Source of the DNA: Bacillota bacterium
GTDB lineage: Bacteria; Bacillota; Clostridia; Acetivibrionales; DSM-1351
Direction of reading: 5' to 3'
Assembly (NCBI GenBank): GCA_023431385.1
Contig: JAEYWA010000282.1
Span: 1 to 13,208, forward strand
Length of the DNA: 13,208 nucleotides
The position numbers and the translations under genes were made by a program. The notes under the pieces are model-generated. The model was not told the origin of the DNA. It was given only the letters and a program-made list of their open reading frames with translations, and did no database searches. Within the stretch, counting starts at the first letter, position 1, and each line of letters starts with the position of its first letter. Below are positions 13,102-13,208 of the stretch, one piece after another.

Positions 13102-13208
13102 ATGGCAAGAGTTAAAGGTGCGATGAGAACTCGCGCAAGACATAAAAAAATATTAAAGCTTGCAAAAGGTTATTTTGGAGCAAAGAGCAAGCTCTTTAGA
13201 ATGGCTAA
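13102..13208 (+). CDS. rplT: 50S ribosomal protein L20, N-terminal fragment
   Basis: The first 35 codons and part of the next are present; the window ends inside the gene. The start MARVKGAMRTRARHKKILKL followed by AKGYFGAKSKLFRMA matches the strongly conserved L20 N-terminus (MARVKG and KGYFG.K.KLFR). The extended basic N-terminal tail binds 23S rRNA and is needed for subunit assembly. In Firmicutes L20 is also the repressor of this operon through the infC leader. GGGAGG (about 13086-13091) is some 10 nt before the ATG, and the gap after rpmI is 18 nt. Confidence 0.95.
   Translation, partial: MARVKGAMRTRARHKKILKLAKGYFGAKSKLFRMA

Overview
The window is low-GC Gram-positive DNA. It carries strong AGGAGG-type ribosome binding sites, canonical sigma-A promoters, a T-box tRNA-sensing leader, an infC-rpmI-rplT leader of Firmicutes type and sporulation/cell-wall-type proteins. 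Together these suggest a Clostridia member, perhaps of the Ruminiclostridium (Clostridium cellulolyticum) group. The genus is an inference from protein style only.

Layout. At 1-117 (minus) is the start of a truncated AMP-binding acyl ligase gene, followed by dacF-type D,D-carboxypeptidase (minus, to 1640). A 469-bp divergent spacer with a perfect 10-bp inverted repeat leads to an orphan comEA-like gene (2110-2979), closed by a GC-rich hairpin. A 480-bp gene-poor stretch ends in an extended -10 promoter that drives a fumarylacetoacetate-hydrolase-family gene (3463-4230). Next come a perfect-consensus promoter, a complete threonine T-box leader (about 4318-4573), and two threonyl-tRNA synthetase genes in tandem (4639-6546 and 6610-8547). 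A two-way terminator separates these from a convergent small gene of unknown function (8668-9084, minus). Then follow a polyprenyl-phosphate glycosyltransferase (9346-10302) with its own promoter and terminator, and thyA-folA overlapping by 4 nt (10542-11812). After these lie a decayed acetyltransferase fragment (11840-12100) and the infC-rpmI-rplT translation operon with its leader and attenuator. rplT is cut by the window end.

How the genes work together. The T-box lets uncharged tRNA-Thr switch on both synthetases. ThyA consumes methylene-tetrahydrofolate and makes dihydrofolate, which FolA recycles. IF3, L35 and L20 form an autoregulated ribosomal operon; the leader hairpins and the apparent AUU start of infC are its likely control points.

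The most notable feature is the synthetase pair. The N-terminal TGS/editing half and the anticodon-binding tail are highly similar between the copies (53/60 and 73/91 identical in hand-counted stretches). The catalytic core between them drops abruptly to 23/61 in the first stretch compared, and the second copy has several altered active-site positions. This is a mosaic relationship and not a simple duplication. I see no CRISPR array, intact insertion sequence, tRNA, rRNA or clear defence system.
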